Assembly (NCBI GenBank): GCA_003725745.1
Contig: RHDP01000001.1
Location: 5,373,501 to 5,437,500 of the forward strand
Source: Streptomyces sp. I6
GTDB lineage: Bacteria > Actinomycetota > Actinomycetes > Streptomycetales > Streptomycetaceae
Reading direction: 5' to 3'
Length of the DNA stretch: 64,000 nt
The notes under the pieces were generated by a model. That model ran no database searches, was not told the origin of the DNA, and worked only from the letters and a program-made list of their open reading frames with translations. The translations under genes were made by a program, and so were the position numbers. Shown here in pieces: positions 35,878-45,378 of the stretch. Every line of letters starts with the position of its first letter. Within the stretch, counting starts at the first letter, position 1.

Positions 35878-37952
35878 TCACTCCCGCACGCGTGCGATGA
35901 GCAGCGCCACGTCGTCCTCCACCGTGCCCCGCCGCAGGGAGCCCAGCAGGCGGTCGCAGGTCTCCTCCAGCCCCGCGGCCGGCCCCGCCATCAGTGTGAG
36001 CAGCACATGCAGCCGGGCGTCGATGTCCTGGTCTCGGGTCTCCACCAGGCCGTCGGTGTAGAGGACGAGCGTGTCCCCCGGGCACAGGGGGAAGTCGACC
36101 GAGCGGAACTCCACTCCGCCGACGCCCAGCGGCACCCCGGTCGGCAGGTCGAGCAGCACCGGCGCCTCACCGGGCCGCAGCAGCACCGGCGGCAGGTGCC
36201 CGGCCGTGGAGACGCACACCCGGCCCCGGTGCGGGTCGTACAGCGCGTACAGGCACGTCGCGATGTACGGCTCCAGCCCGGCGGTGATCGAGTCCAGGTG
36301 CCGCAGCACCTCCTCGGGCCCCAGGCCCAGGGAGGCGAGGGTCTGGGTCGCGGTGCGCAGCCGCCCCATCGCCGTCGCCGCGTTGATCCCGCTGCCCATC
36401 ACGTCCCCCACCACCAGTGCGGTCTTTCCGTCGCTGAGGGGAGGATGTCGAACCAGTCGCCGCCGACCTCGCTGACCGCCCCCGCGGGCTGGTACCGGGA
36501 GGCCACCTCCAGCCCGACCAGGTTCAGCGGATGCCGCGGCAGCAGACTGCGCTGGAGGGCCAGCGCCGCGTCGCGCTGCTGCTGGTACCAGCGGGCGTTG
36601 TCGATGCACACCGCCGCCCGGCTCGCCAGCTCCCCGGCCAGCAGCACGTCGTCGGAGTCGAACGGCACCGGGTTGCGGAACCGCTTGAGGTCGAGCGCAC
36701 CCAGCACCTCCCCGCGGGCGATCAGCGGCACGGCCAGGTACGAGTGCACCCCCGCCGCCGCCAGCAGCACCGACGCGGCCGCGTCCCGCGCGATCCGCGG
36801 CAGATCCTCGCCGGCCACGTGCGGCACCACGATCGGCTCGCCCGTCCGCACGCACAGGGTGACCAGCCGGTCGGCGTCGTAGCGGGTGAGTTCGCCCGGC
36901 GGGTCGGCCGCCTGCACCGCGACGGTCGGGTGCGCCACCGCCACGGCGAGCGCGCGGAACACCGCCGTGCCGTCGGCCGGCACCGCCTCACGCCGCCCCT
37001 CGACCGCCGAGTCCAGCACGTCCACCGCGGCGATGTCGGCGAGCTCCGGCACCGCCACGTCGGCCAGCTCCCGGGCGGTCTCCCACAGGTCCAGGGTGGT
37101 GCCGATCCGCATCGACGCGTCGGCGACCAGGGCGAGCCGGTGCCGGGCCCGCTCCGCCTCCCTGGCGGCGTGATGCCGGTCCGTCACGTCCACCACGGAC
37201 AGCGCGACGCCGAGGATGCGGCCGCGGGCGTCCTCCAGCCGGTACAGGGACACCGACCAGGCGTGCTCGGTGTCCTGGTCGGACGGCGTGCGCCCCAGCA
37301 CCTGGCGGTCCACCATGGGCGTGCCGGTCTCCAGCACCCGGCGCATGGCCGCCTCGAGCCGGGTGGCGTCCAGGAACGGCAGGGTCTCGCTCACCCGGCG
37401 GCGCACATGCTGCTCCGCCGGAAGCCCGCTGACCGCCGCCAGCGCCGGGTTGACCGTCACACAGCGCAGATCGGGGTCGAGCACGGCGAGGCCGATCGGC
37501 GACTGGTCCACCAGCCGCACCGACAGCGCCAGGTCCCGCTCCACCTGGCGCAGGGCCTCCTGACTGGTGGACAGCCCCAGGGCGTAGAAGCCGCCGTGCC
37601 GGTCCTGGAGCCGCATGTTGCGGAACTCCAGCAGCCGGACCGCGCCGTCCTTGCGCCTGACCGGGAACACCCCGGCCCAGTTCTCGCCGCTCTCCATCAC
37701 GCTGGAGAACAGGTCGAGGACGGCCCCGAAGTGCTCCTCCTCGACCAGCAGCCGCAGCGCGTACTGCCCGAGCGCCTCCTCCGCGGTGTAGCCCAGCAGC
37801 TCCTCGGCCTGGCGGCTCCACAGGGCGATCCGCCCCTCCGCGTCCAGCACCACCGGCGCCAGTCCGAGGACGTCGAGCAGCCCGCCGGGCGGGGCGGGGC
37901 CGGCCTCCACGCTCGGTACCAGGTCACCGGGGAACGCTTCGGTGCCACCCAT
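35878..37952 (-). CDS. PAS-PAS-GAF-SpoIIE sensor phosphatase, one frame break
   Basis: About 691 residues. A first PAS domain (ALWSRQAEELLGYTAEEALG) and a second (DPDLRCVTVNPALAAVSGLP) are followed by a GAF domain (LAVPLIARGEVLGALDLKRF) and a PP2C/SpoIIE phosphatase (EVGGDWFDILP; LVVGDVMGSGINAATAMGRL; DTLVLYTDGLVE; VEDDVALLIARV). The metal-binding Asp residues are present. Such proteins dephosphorylate anti-anti-sigma factors in response to cues. One base is missing on the plus-strand run 36438-36441. It follows the next phosphatase gene by 129 bp on the same strand. Confidence 0.9.
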
Positions 37953-38081
37953 CCGCAGCCGCTCCTCCCGCCACCGTCACAGGGCTTTTGTGCAGGTCAT
38001 GCCCACCCCGCCGGAAACCTGGGCGCTCGCGCTCTCCATCGTCCCTCCGCGCCCCGATCCATGCAGCTCCGGCTCCACCGG

Positions 38082-40511
38082 TCAGCCCGGCAGCTCCTGC
38101 TCGGTCCACACAGTCTTGCCCTCTTGCACGTGACGTGTACCCCACCTCGACGTCAGTTGTGCCACGAGCAGCAGCCCGCGGCCGCCCTCGTCGGTGCTGC
38201 GGGCCCGCAGCAGATGCGGCGAGGTGCTGCTGGGGTCGGAGACCTCGCAGATCAGCCGGTGCAGACGGATCAGCCGCAGGGTCACCGGGCCGCCCGCGTA
38301 GCGGTAGGCGTTGGTGACGAGCTCGCTCACCACCAGCTCCGTCGTGAAGACCATCTCCTCCAGCCCCCACTCGGTCAGCTTCCGGGCGGTCAGTGCCCTG
38401 GCCCGGGCCGGGGTGGTCGGCTCGGCGGGCAGCACCCAGGTCGCGACCTGCTCGGACGCCAGGGTGCGGGTCCTGGCCAGCAGCAGCGCCACGTCGTCGG
38501 CGGGCCGCGCGGGCAGCAGTGTGTCCACCACCGCCTGGGCCATGTCCTCCAGCGGCCGGTGCGGGCCGCTGAGGGCCTCCGACAGGCGGTCGAGACCGGC
38601 GTCGATGTCGTGCGCGTCGCCCTCGACCAGCCCGTTGGTGTAGAGGGCGAGCACGCTGTTCTCGGGCAGCTCCAGCTCCTCGGACTCGAACGGCAGTCCA
38701 CCGAGGCCCAGCGGGGGCCCGGCCGGCAGGTCGGGCAGGCTCACCCGGCCTTCCGGCGTGACGAGCGCGGGCGGCGGGTGGCCCGCGCGGGCCACGGAGC
38801 AGATCCGCGACACCGGGTCGTACACGGCGTACAGGCAGGTGGCGCCCACCACCTGCTCGCCGGGACCGCCGTCGTCGCCCTGCTCCTGCTCACCGGCCAG
38901 CCGCGTCACCAGGTCGTCCAGGTGGGACAGCACCTCGCCCGGTTCCAGGTCCAGATCGGCCAGGGTGTGCACCGCTGTCCGCAGCCGGCCCATCGTCGCC
39001 GCGGCGTTGATGCCGTGGCCGACGACGTCGCCGACGACCAGCGCCACCCGGGCCCCGGAGAGCGGGATCACGTCGAACCAGTCGCCCCCGACCCCCGCGG
39101 AGCCGCCTGCCGGCAGATACCGGTGCGCCACCCGCACCGCCGGCTGCGAGGGCACTCTGCGCGGCAGCAGACGGCGCTGCAGGGCGAGCGCCGTCCGGTG
39201 CTCCTGGGTGTACCGGCGGGCGTTGTCGATGGCGACCCCGGCCCGGGCCGCGAACTCGTTCGCCAACGTCAGGTCGTCCTCTTCGAACGGCTCCGGGACG
39301 GCGTACCGCCACAGGCAGACGAGCCCCAGCACCAGGCCCCTGGCGGTCAGCGGTACGACCATCAGCGAGTGGACGCCGAGCGCTCGGACGTGCCCGGCCC
39401 TGTCGGGGTCGAGGCCCAGCCCCGCGCCGTCCCTGTCCAGGCGGGCGACCAGCACCGGGCGCCTGGTCACCAGGGACCGGGCCTGCGGTGAGCCCTCGGG
39501 GAAGGACCTGAGCGTTCCCACCGGGTACATCACCTGCTCGGGAAACGGCGCGACCGACTTGAACGCGGCCCGTCGCAGCGGGCCGCCGCGCTCCGGGAAC
39601 AGCGCCTCGCCGAGCCCGACCGCCGGCAGGAGGTCGACCGTCACACAGTCGGCGATACCGGGCACGGCGACGTCCACCAGCTCATGGGCCGTGGCCTCCA
39701 CGTCCAGCGTGGTGCCGATGCGCTCGCTCGCCTCGTTCAGCATCGCCAGCCGGCGGCGTGCCCGGTGCCGGTCGGTGACGTCCTCCACCAGCTGGGTCAC
39801 CCCGAGCGTGCGGCCGGCCGAGTCCTCCATACGGAACGCCGACACCGCGACGTAGCGCTCGGCCCCCGGATCGGCGAGCAGCCGGCACGACTGCTCCGTG
39901 AAGATCATCGGTGTCCCGGTCTCCAGGACCTCGCTGAGCCGGGACTCGATCGTCTCGGCGTCCGCGGCCACCAGGAAGTCACCGATGCGCCGTCCCCGGG
40001 CCTGGTCGGAGGTGATGCCGCCGATGTGCGCTATCGGCCGGTTGACCCGCAGGATCGCCAGACCCGGGTCGTGCACCGACAGACCGATGGGAGAGCGGCG
40101 GAACAGCCCCTCCATGACCGACCGGTCGATCTCCCACTGGGCGACCTCCTCCGCCGGCGCGCCCAGCAGCAGCCACTCGTCCTCCCGGCCCTCCCGTGCC
40201 ACCCGTGCGGCCCGGACGCCGAAACGGGACCTTCGGCCCTCCCGGTCGAGGACCGGCAGCACCCCGAACCAGCCTCCGTCCCGCACACAGCCCGCCGCGG
40301 CCTCCCGCACGAGGCCGCGGTCGCGGACGTCGACGAGGAAGTCCTCCGCGCGGCGGCCGAGGGCCTGCTCGTCGGTGAATCCCAGGAGTTCGCGCGCACG
40401 CTCGCTCCAGCCGACCACCGATCCCCGCTCGTCCAGTACGACGGAGAGGGCCCGCCCCAGCGAGAACGGGTCCTCCGGGCTCTCACTGATCAGGGTCACG
40501 GATCCGGTCAT
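38082..40511 (-). CDS. PAS-PAS-GAF-SpoIIE phosphatase with C-terminal HATPase kinase domain
   Basis: About 809 residues, intact. Two PAS domains (GWSERARELLGFTDEQALGR; HDPGLAILRVNRPIAHIGGI), a GAF domain (LGLVCLWRYAVPEPFEEDDL), a SpoIIE phosphatase (GVGGDWFDVIPLSGARVALV; VLALYTNGLVEGDAHDID) and an RsbW-like ATPase (ELVVSELVTNAYRYAGG; STDEGGRGLLLVAQL) in order. Having both phosphatase and anti-sigma kinase-like domains lets one protein set the phosphorylation of a partner anti-anti-sigma factor. I chose the ATG at 40511, with the ATG at 40520 also possible. No partner anti-sigma antagonist is seen nearby. Confidence 0.9.
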   Translation of the reverse strand: MTGSVTLISESPEDPFSLGRALSVVLDERGSVVGWSERARELLGFTDEQALGRRAEDFLVDVRDRGLVREAAAGCVRDGGWFGVLPVLDREGRRSRFGVRAARVAREGREDEWLLLGAPAEEVAQWEIDRSVMEGLFRRSPIGLSVHDPGLAILRVNRPIAHIGGITSDQARGRRIGDFLVAADAETIESRLSEVLETGTPMIFTEQSCRLLADPGAERYVAVSAFRMEDSAGRTLGVTQLVEDVTDRHRARRRLAMLNEASERIGTTLDVEATAHELVDVAVPGIADCVTVDLLPAVGLGEALFPERGGPLRRAAFKSVAPFPEQVMYPVGTLRSFPEGSPQARSLVTRRPVLVARLDRDGAGLGLDPDRAGHVRALGVHSLMVVPLTARGLVLGLVCLWRYAVPEPFEEDDLTLANEFAARAGVAIDNARRYTQEHRTALALQRRLLPRRVPSQPAVRVAHRYLPAGGSAGVGGDWFDVIPLSGARVALVVGDVVGHGINAAATMGRLRTAVHTLADLDLEPGEVLSHLDDLVTRLAGEQEQGDDGGPGEQVVGATCLYAVYDPVSRICSVARAGHPPPALVTPEGRVSLPDLPAGPPLGLGGLPFESEELELPENSVLALYTNGLVEGDAHDIDAGLDRLSEALSGPHRPLEDMAQAVVDTLLPARPADDVALLLARTRTLASEQVATWVLPAEPTTPARARALTARKLTEWGLEEMVFTTELVVSELVTNAYRYAGGPVTLRLIRLHRLICEVSDPSSTSPHLLRARSTDEGGRGLLLVAQLTSRWGTRHVQEGKTVWTEQELPG

Positions 40512-40520
40512 CACTCCCAT

Positions 40521-41460
40521 GCTCCACCGGCTCCGATGGTTGCGCACGCCCCGTGGCCCGTCCGGCACCGCCTCGCCGGGGCGGTTCCCGGTACGGCACC
40601 CGGGGCACGCCGCGGTGGACCGGCGCGGGCGCGACGCGGACAAGGCCTCGGCGGGGCGCTCTGGCATACGGCCTCGACCGCGGGCCGCGCCCTGGAGCCG
40701 TGGCGGCCGTCCGCCCGTGCAGTGTGCTCCCGGGCAGCCACGGCTGCCAACAGGCGTGCACGCACGCGTCCCTCCCCGGGCGTGTGCAGGAGGTACTCGG
40801 CCCTCCCCGGGCGTGTGCAGGAGGTACTCGGCTCTCCCCGGCGTCCCGGGCTGCGGGGCGCTCCCGGCGTCCGGTGCCGCGCGGGGTCCACGTCCGGGGG
40901 CGTGGCGGCGTTCACGTCAGGGGTGCGGGCGGTGGCTTCCCGGAGTCTCGGGCCGTGGCGGCCGGGCGCGCGCCTTTCCCCGGTACGGGGGCCGCCGCGA
41001 GCCGCCGCAACGTCGCGCACCCGTGGTGGGCCGGGGCGCCGACCGGTACCGGCGGGCGGGCGGGCGCCCCGTCCGCGGCGGGCCCCGTTCCGCACCGCGG
41101 GGGCGGGCCGACCCGGCGGGTCTCGCCGCGGCCTCAGGCGTGCGCTTCGAGCCGCCGCGACGCGCCGCGACGCGCAGCGACGCCGCGCGACCGTGATGCG
41201 CCCGGGCGTCGGCGGGCGCTCCCGCCGGCCGGCACCCGGCCGGGTCCTGGGGAGCCGCTGCCGGCCCCTTTCACCGCGGGTCCTTCGTGACGCGGGGCCT
41301 CTCTGCCGTGGGCCCCGTCCGGGGCGGCCGTTCGGGGCGGGCCCCGTTCCGCACCGCGCGGCGCCGCCTGGACCCGGGCCGGGCGCCGCTTGTCCGGGCC
41401 GGGCGCGACTCGCCCGTGTCGCTGTTGGGCCGAACGGGTGAGGGACGCGAAGATGGTCGC
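40521..41460. other. 940-bp GC-rich spacer with direct repeats, no gene seen
   Basis: Frames are open on both strands by composition, without domains or ribosome sites. It holds the 31-bp-period repeat listed separately and a 23-bp direct repeat (GGCGGGCCCCGTTCCGCACC at about 41077 and 41336). Confidence 0.55.
40771..40831. repeat. 30-bp direct repeat with 31-bp period
   Basis: CCTCCCCGGGCGTGTGCAGG plus AGGTACTCGG occurs at 40771-40800 and exactly again at 40802-40831. A third start of the unit follows. Confidence 0.95.
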
Positions 41461-41874
41461 ATGAGCAGGTACGAGAGGTTCGACGTCACCGACGAGCAGT
41501 GGGAGGGCCTGGCCCAGGTCGTGCCGCTGCGGGGCCGCAACGAGTGGCCGTCACGCGTGGACCACCGCACGATCCCCCGGGACGGCCTCGCCGCGCCGGC
41601 CGCCGAGGTGGAGCAGCGCCGGATGGTCGTGCTGCGCGTGCAGGTCTTCGCCGACGCCCGCGAGGTCGCCGAGTACCTCGTCGCCCAGGTCCCGGTGCTG
41701 CTCGACCTCACGAGCGCGGACGCCGAAGTCGCCAAGCGCATCCTGGACTTCAGCAGCGGGGTGGTCTTCGGGCTCGGCTGCGGGATGCACCGCGTGGACC
41801 GCAACGTGTTCCTGCTCGCGCCCGTCGGTACGGAGGTCGACGGTCTCGCGGCGACCGCCGTCCCCCATTCGTAG
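41461..41874 (+). CDS. SepF-like cell-division protein
   Basis: A 137-residue SepF paralogue. The SepF core is clear: VVLRVQVFADAREVAEYLVA, VPVLLDLTSADAEVAKRILD and FSSGVVFGLGCGMHRVDRNV. SepF polymerises and tethers FtsZ to the membrane. Streptomyces carry one true SepF in the division cluster plus shorter SepF-like proteins (SflA, SflB) elsewhere, and this gene is not near ftsZ and lacks the usual long N-terminal membrane helix linker. I therefore call it a SepF-like paralogue. The ATG at 41461 begins the conserved part; upstream frame extension lacks a ribosome site. Confidence 0.88.
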   Translation: MSRYERFDVTDEQWEGLAQVVPLRGRNEWPSRVDHRTIPRDGLAAPAAEVEQRRMVVLRVQVFADAREVAEYLVAQVPVLLDLTSADAEVAKRILDFSSGVVFGLGCGMHRVDRNVFLLAPVGTEVDGLAATAVPHS

Positions 41875-41930
41875 GAAGCGTTTCCCGAGGTATCGGTTCG
41901 GCGTGCCGGGCCCTGCGTAGCGTCCGCCGC

Positions 41931-43066
41931 GTGGACGTACCCGCCAGCCGCCCCGTCGTCACCGAACTGCGTCTCTCCTCCTTCGCCGCGCACCGGGGGA
42001 GGGTGGTGCCGCTCGCCCCCGTGACCCTCTTCGCCGGGCCGAGCGGCAGCGGCAAGTCGACCGTGCTGCGCGCGTACGAGGCGCTGGCCCGGCTCGGAGC
42101 CGGCGCCCCGCTCGGCGAGGTGTTCCCCGATCCGTTGGGCTGCGTGCCCGAGGGCGCGGCACGCGACGAGCAGGGCTGGCGGGGTTTCCGGATCGGCTGC
42201 ACGGTCGACGGCCCGGAAGGGCCCGTCCGCCTCGACGTCGCCGTGCAGGCCGACCCCGAACTGCGGATCGCCGGTGAGCGGTTGACCGCCCACGGGCGGA
42301 CACTGCTGAGCACCGCGCTGCGCGACCCCGGGCGCTCTCGCGTCCAGGCGGCCTGGCACACCGCCGGCGACGCCCGGGTCACCCGCGCGCCGTTCCCCGG
42401 CGACCTGCTCGGCACGGCGCTGCTGCCGCTGCGGGTCGCGGGGACGACGGACGGGCAGCGGCAGGTGCTGGCGGCCGCCGAGCAGGTCGTGGTGGCGCTG
42501 CGGTCGGTCTTCCCCTGTGATCCCCGGCCCGAGGGGATGCGCGTGCCGGTTCCGCCGGGGAGGGGCGGCTGCGGCGAGGCTGCGGCAACCTGGCCGCCGT
42601 GCTCCACCGGACCCGCCACGAGTGCCCCCGCCGCCACGCCAGGCTGACGTCGGCCGCCCGCGCGGGATGCGCCGGCCCCGTCAGCGAGATCGGGGTCGAG
42701 GCGCTCGCCGACGGGACGGTCCGTGCGGTCCTGGGCCGCGGCGGCACGGCCCGGGCCACCCCGCTCGGGCGGCTGGGGGACGGCGAACTGCGGTTCCTGG
42801 CCCTCGCCCTGGTCCTGCTGACCGGTCCCGGTGTGCTGGCGGTCGATCAGGCGGCGGAGGTCCCGAGGGCCCTGCAGTCGCTGACCGTCCTCGCCGAGAA
42901 CCTGGATCGCGCCTTGGACGCCGCCCAGTTCCGGTCCCTTGTGGCGCTGGCGGCGGCCGTCTGCGCGGAGGGGCATCTGCGGCTGGTGGGAGAGGTGGGA
43001 AGGGCGGGGGACGTGGCGGCCGCGCGGGAGATCCGCGGTGTGACGGTGGTAGACCTGGTGCGATGA
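41931..43066 (+). CDS. P-loop ATPase (SMC/RecF-like small AAA), one frame break
   Basis: About 378 residues. It starts with ELRLSSFAAHRGRVVPLAPV and the Walker A GPSGSGKSTVLRAYEALARL near residue 40, typical of the RecF/ABC-like ATP-binding proteins that lack a transporter. Later LGDGELRFLALALVLLTGPG resembles a signature-type segment and VLAVDQAAEV a Walker B-like one. The last stretch (LDAAQFRSLVALAAAVCAEG) is helical. One G restored at 42557-42560 joins the halves (379 codons). The end overlaps the MazG-like gene (ATGA). Overlap with a nucleotide pyrophosphohydrolase suggests a role in nucleotide or DNA stress; this is inference. Confidence 0.72.
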
Positions 43067-43434
43067 CGGAACTGGACGTGCGGGCGCTGCAGCGCAGACT
43101 GGCCGAGTTCGCCGCGGCGCGGAACTGGCAGCCGTACCACACACCGAAGAACCTCGCCGTGGCACTGACGGTCGAGGCGGCGGAACTCGTGGAGATCTTC
43201 CAGTGGCTGACGCCGGAGGAGTCGGCACGGGTGATGGACGACCCGCGACGGTCCCACCGGGTGGCCGACGAGGTCGCCGACGTGCTCGCCTATCTGCTCC
43301 AGTTCTGCGAGGTGGTAGGGGTCGACGTGCTCCGGGCGCTCTCGGACAAGATCGACCGGAATGAGCTCCGTTTCCCGCCCGCTGAAGGGGCATCCGACGG
43401 CCCCTCAGCTCGGGATCGTCACTCTCCGGAGTGA
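43063..43434 (+). CDS. MazG-like nucleotide pyrophosphohydrolase
   Basis: A 123-residue MazG/dCTPase-type protein. NLAVALTVEAAELVEIFQWL is the first metal-binding helix (EAAEL, E) and VADEVADVLAYLLQFCEVVG the second (E-x-x-D). WQPYHTPKN is the loop before them. These enzymes hydrolyse dNTPs or modified nucleotides to monophosphates. The ATG overlaps the ATPase stop. The C-terminal tail after RNELRFPPAEG is disordered. Confidence 0.92.
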   Translation: MTELDVRALQRRLAEFAAARNWQPYHTPKNLAVALTVEAAELVEIFQWLTPEESARVMDDPRRSHRVADEVADVLAYLLQFCEVVGVDVLRALSDKIDRNELRFPPAEGASDGPSARDRHSPE

Positions 43435-43559
43435 TTGACCTTTCCTCAAGCGGCCACCTGTCCACAGATTTCCGAATTCCCCTGGCTTTTCGTCTGGAGC
43501 TCATTCACTCTGGGTAGTGACTCAGTGGGCAGAAAGTCGTACGAACGGGGGCGGCGTCC

Positions 43560-44117
43560 ATGGATGCGGAACGGCTCGTGGCGATCGGCAGGCGCGCACT
43601 CGCTGAGTGCCGCGTGGCGTTCGACGTCGTGGTGGAGGCCTGGCAGGCCCAGGCCCTCGCGCAGGCGATCGGAGGCCGGCTGGCGGTGAGCGGACCCCAG
43701 GAGCTGAGAGGCGAGGCGCGCGGGCTGAGCGAGGCCAGCGGCCGGGCCGGCATACTCGCCGACCCGGCCGCCCTGCGCTCGGGCGGCCCGAGAGCCGCGC
43801 AGCTCACGGAAGTGGCCAATCCCTGGCGGGCGTTGGATGCGCTCGGGACCCTGCTCGGCGAGGTCGGCATAGCGCTCGTCGGCGTCGCCTGCGCCACGGA
43901 CGAGGAGGGCCTCTACTGGCAGTGCATCGAGGCGATCGACGCCGCGGACGAGTCCAGCGACCACGTCCGCGCCATGCTCCACCGCCTCGCCCTGTGCGAG
44001 CGTGACCGGGAGCGCCGAAGAGACCGCGACCGGGAGTGGGCAGCCGGCGCGGTGCTCGGCGGTGAGAGCGCCGCCCGCAGACCGGACCCGGCGGAGCCGA
44101 CGGCGAGCCCTCCCTGA
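43560..44117 (+). CDS. DUF6099-like actinobacterial protein
   Basis: A 185-residue helical protein starting MDAERLVAIGRRALAECRVA. The segments VVEAWQAQALAQAIGGRLAV, GPQELRGEARGLSEASGR and NPWRALDALGTLLGEVGIAL match my memory of the Streptomyces family annotated DUF6099. Cys-containing VACATDEEGLYWQCIEAID follows, and a charged coiled-coil-like tail (ERDRERRRDRDREW) ends it. No enzymatic motif is seen. The upstream 125 bp is AT-richer (TTGACC near 43437; TTCACTCTGGGTAGTGAC near 43504) and should hold a promoter. Function unknown. Confidence 0.65.
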   Translation: MDAERLVAIGRRALAECRVAFDVVVEAWQAQALAQAIGGRLAVSGPQELRGEARGLSEASGRAGILADPAALRSGGPRAAQLTEVANPWRALDALGTLLGEVGIALVGVACATDEEGLYWQCIEAIDAADESSDHVRAMLHRLALCERDRERRRDRDREWAAGAVLGGESAARRPDPAEPTASPP

Positions 44118-44379
44118 GCGGGAGGCCCCGCGCTCACCGCGCCGAACGGACACCGCGCCGAACGGACACTGCGCCGCGCGGCCGGGGCGGTGCGTCCACT
44201 TCGCGGTGCGTGCACTGGGCCGTGCGGCCGGGCTCCGCGGCCGCAGTGCCGCGCCCCGCGGCCGGGCACGGCGGGACCGGCGGGCTGCAGCGCGCCCGGG
44301 CACGGCGTGACCGATGGGGCGGGGACCGTACCCGGCGCCGGCACGGGCTGAGCCGTTGCCCAAGGTGCAGGATGGATGG
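44118..44379. other. GC-rich spacer, no gene seen
   Basis: The sequence ACCGCGCCGAACGGACAC is repeated with slight change at about 44138-44172. No gene or clear terminator is visible. Confidence 0.5.
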
Positions 44380-45303
44380 ATGGACCTTCGCATCTTCACC
44401 GAACCCCAGCAAGGCGCCTCCTACGACACCCTGCTCACCGTGGCCAGAGCCACCGAGGACCTCGGCTTCGACGCCTTCTTCCGCTCGGACCACTATCTCA
44501 GCATGGGATCGGCGGACGGCCTGCCCGGACCCACCGACGCCTGGATCACCCTGGCCGGGCTCGCCCGCGAGACCAGGCGGATCAGGCTCGGCACACTGAT
44601 GACGGCAGGCACCTTCCGGCTGCCCGGTGTGCTCGCCATCCAGGTCGCGCAGGTCGACCGGATGTCCGGCGGCCGCGTCGAGCTCGGACTCGGCGCGGGC
44701 TGGTTCGAGGAGGAGCACCGGGCCTACGGCATCCCCTTCCCCAAGGAGAGGTTCGCCCGCCTCGAGGAGCAACTCGCCATCCTCACCGGCCTGTGGGGCA
44801 CGGAGACCGGCAAAACCTTCAGCTTTGACGGGCGGTACTACCGGCTCGAGGACTCCCCGGCGCTGCCCAAGCCCGCCCAGCGTAAGGTCCCGGTGCTCAT
44901 CGGCGGCCACGGCGCCACCCGCACCCCGCGGCTGGCGGCACGGTACGCCGACGAGTTCAACATCCCCTTCGCGTCGCCACAGGACACGGAGCGCCAGTTC
45001 GGCCGTGTCCGCGCGGCCGCCGAGGCGGCCGGGCGTCCCCCCGGTGACCTCGTCTACTCCAACGCCCTCGTCGTCTGCGTGGGCAGGGACGACGCGGAGG
45101 TCTCCCGCCGCGCCGCCGCCATCGGCCGCGAGGTCGACGAGCTGAAGTCCAACGGCCTCGCCGGCTCGCCCGCCGAGGTGGTCGACAAGCTCGGCCGGTA
45201 CGCCGCCACCGGCTCTTCCCGCGTCTACCTCCAGGTCCTCGACCTGCACGACCTCGACCACCTGGAACTCATCTCCGCACAGGTCCAGTCCCAGCTGGAC
45301 TGA
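44380..45303 (+). CDS. F420-dependent LLM-class flavin oxidoreductase
   Basis: A 307-residue luciferase-like barrel. MDLRIFTEPQQGASYDTLLT opens the barrel, FRSDHYLSMGSADGLPGPTD includes the D-H pair of F420-binding LLM proteins, and LGLGAGWFEEEHRAYGIPFP is the family signature. KVPVLIGGHGATRTPRLAAR follows. F420 dependence is inferred from the subfamily (PPOX-independent LLM). It can oxidise or reduce alcohols, enoates or aldehydes. Three overlapping ATGs occur at 44372-44382; only 44380 is in frame. Confidence 0.88.
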   Translation: MDLRIFTEPQQGASYDTLLTVARATEDLGFDAFFRSDHYLSMGSADGLPGPTDAWITLAGLARETRRIRLGTLMTAGTFRLPGVLAIQVAQVDRMSGGRVELGLGAGWFEEEHRAYGIPFPKERFARLEEQLAILTGLWGTETGKTFSFDGRYYRLEDSPALPKPAQRKVPVLIGGHGATRTPRLAARYADEFNIPFASPQDTERQFGRVRAAAEAAGRPPGDLVYSNALVVCVGRDDAEVSRRAAAIGREVDELKSNGLAGSPAEVVDKLGRYAATGSSRVYLQVLDLHDLDHLELISAQVQSQLD

Positions 45304-45355
45304 AGCCGCCCGCCGTCCCGCCCGCCGTCCCGCCCGCCGTCCCGCCCGCCGTCCT
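45304..45355. repeat. 12-bp tandem repeat after the LLM oxidoreductase stop
   Basis: About four copies of CCCGCCCGCCGT start within a few bases of the TGA at 45303 and run into the leader of the next gene. Confidence 0.93.
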
Positions 45356-45378
45356 GGACGTCGCCAACGGAGCCGCCA

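Noticed and set aside
40553-41290. Plus-strand frames in the 40.5-41.4 kb spacer
   Set aside because: They are low-complexity Arg/Pro/Ala sequence that follows the direct repeats; no ribosome site or domain.
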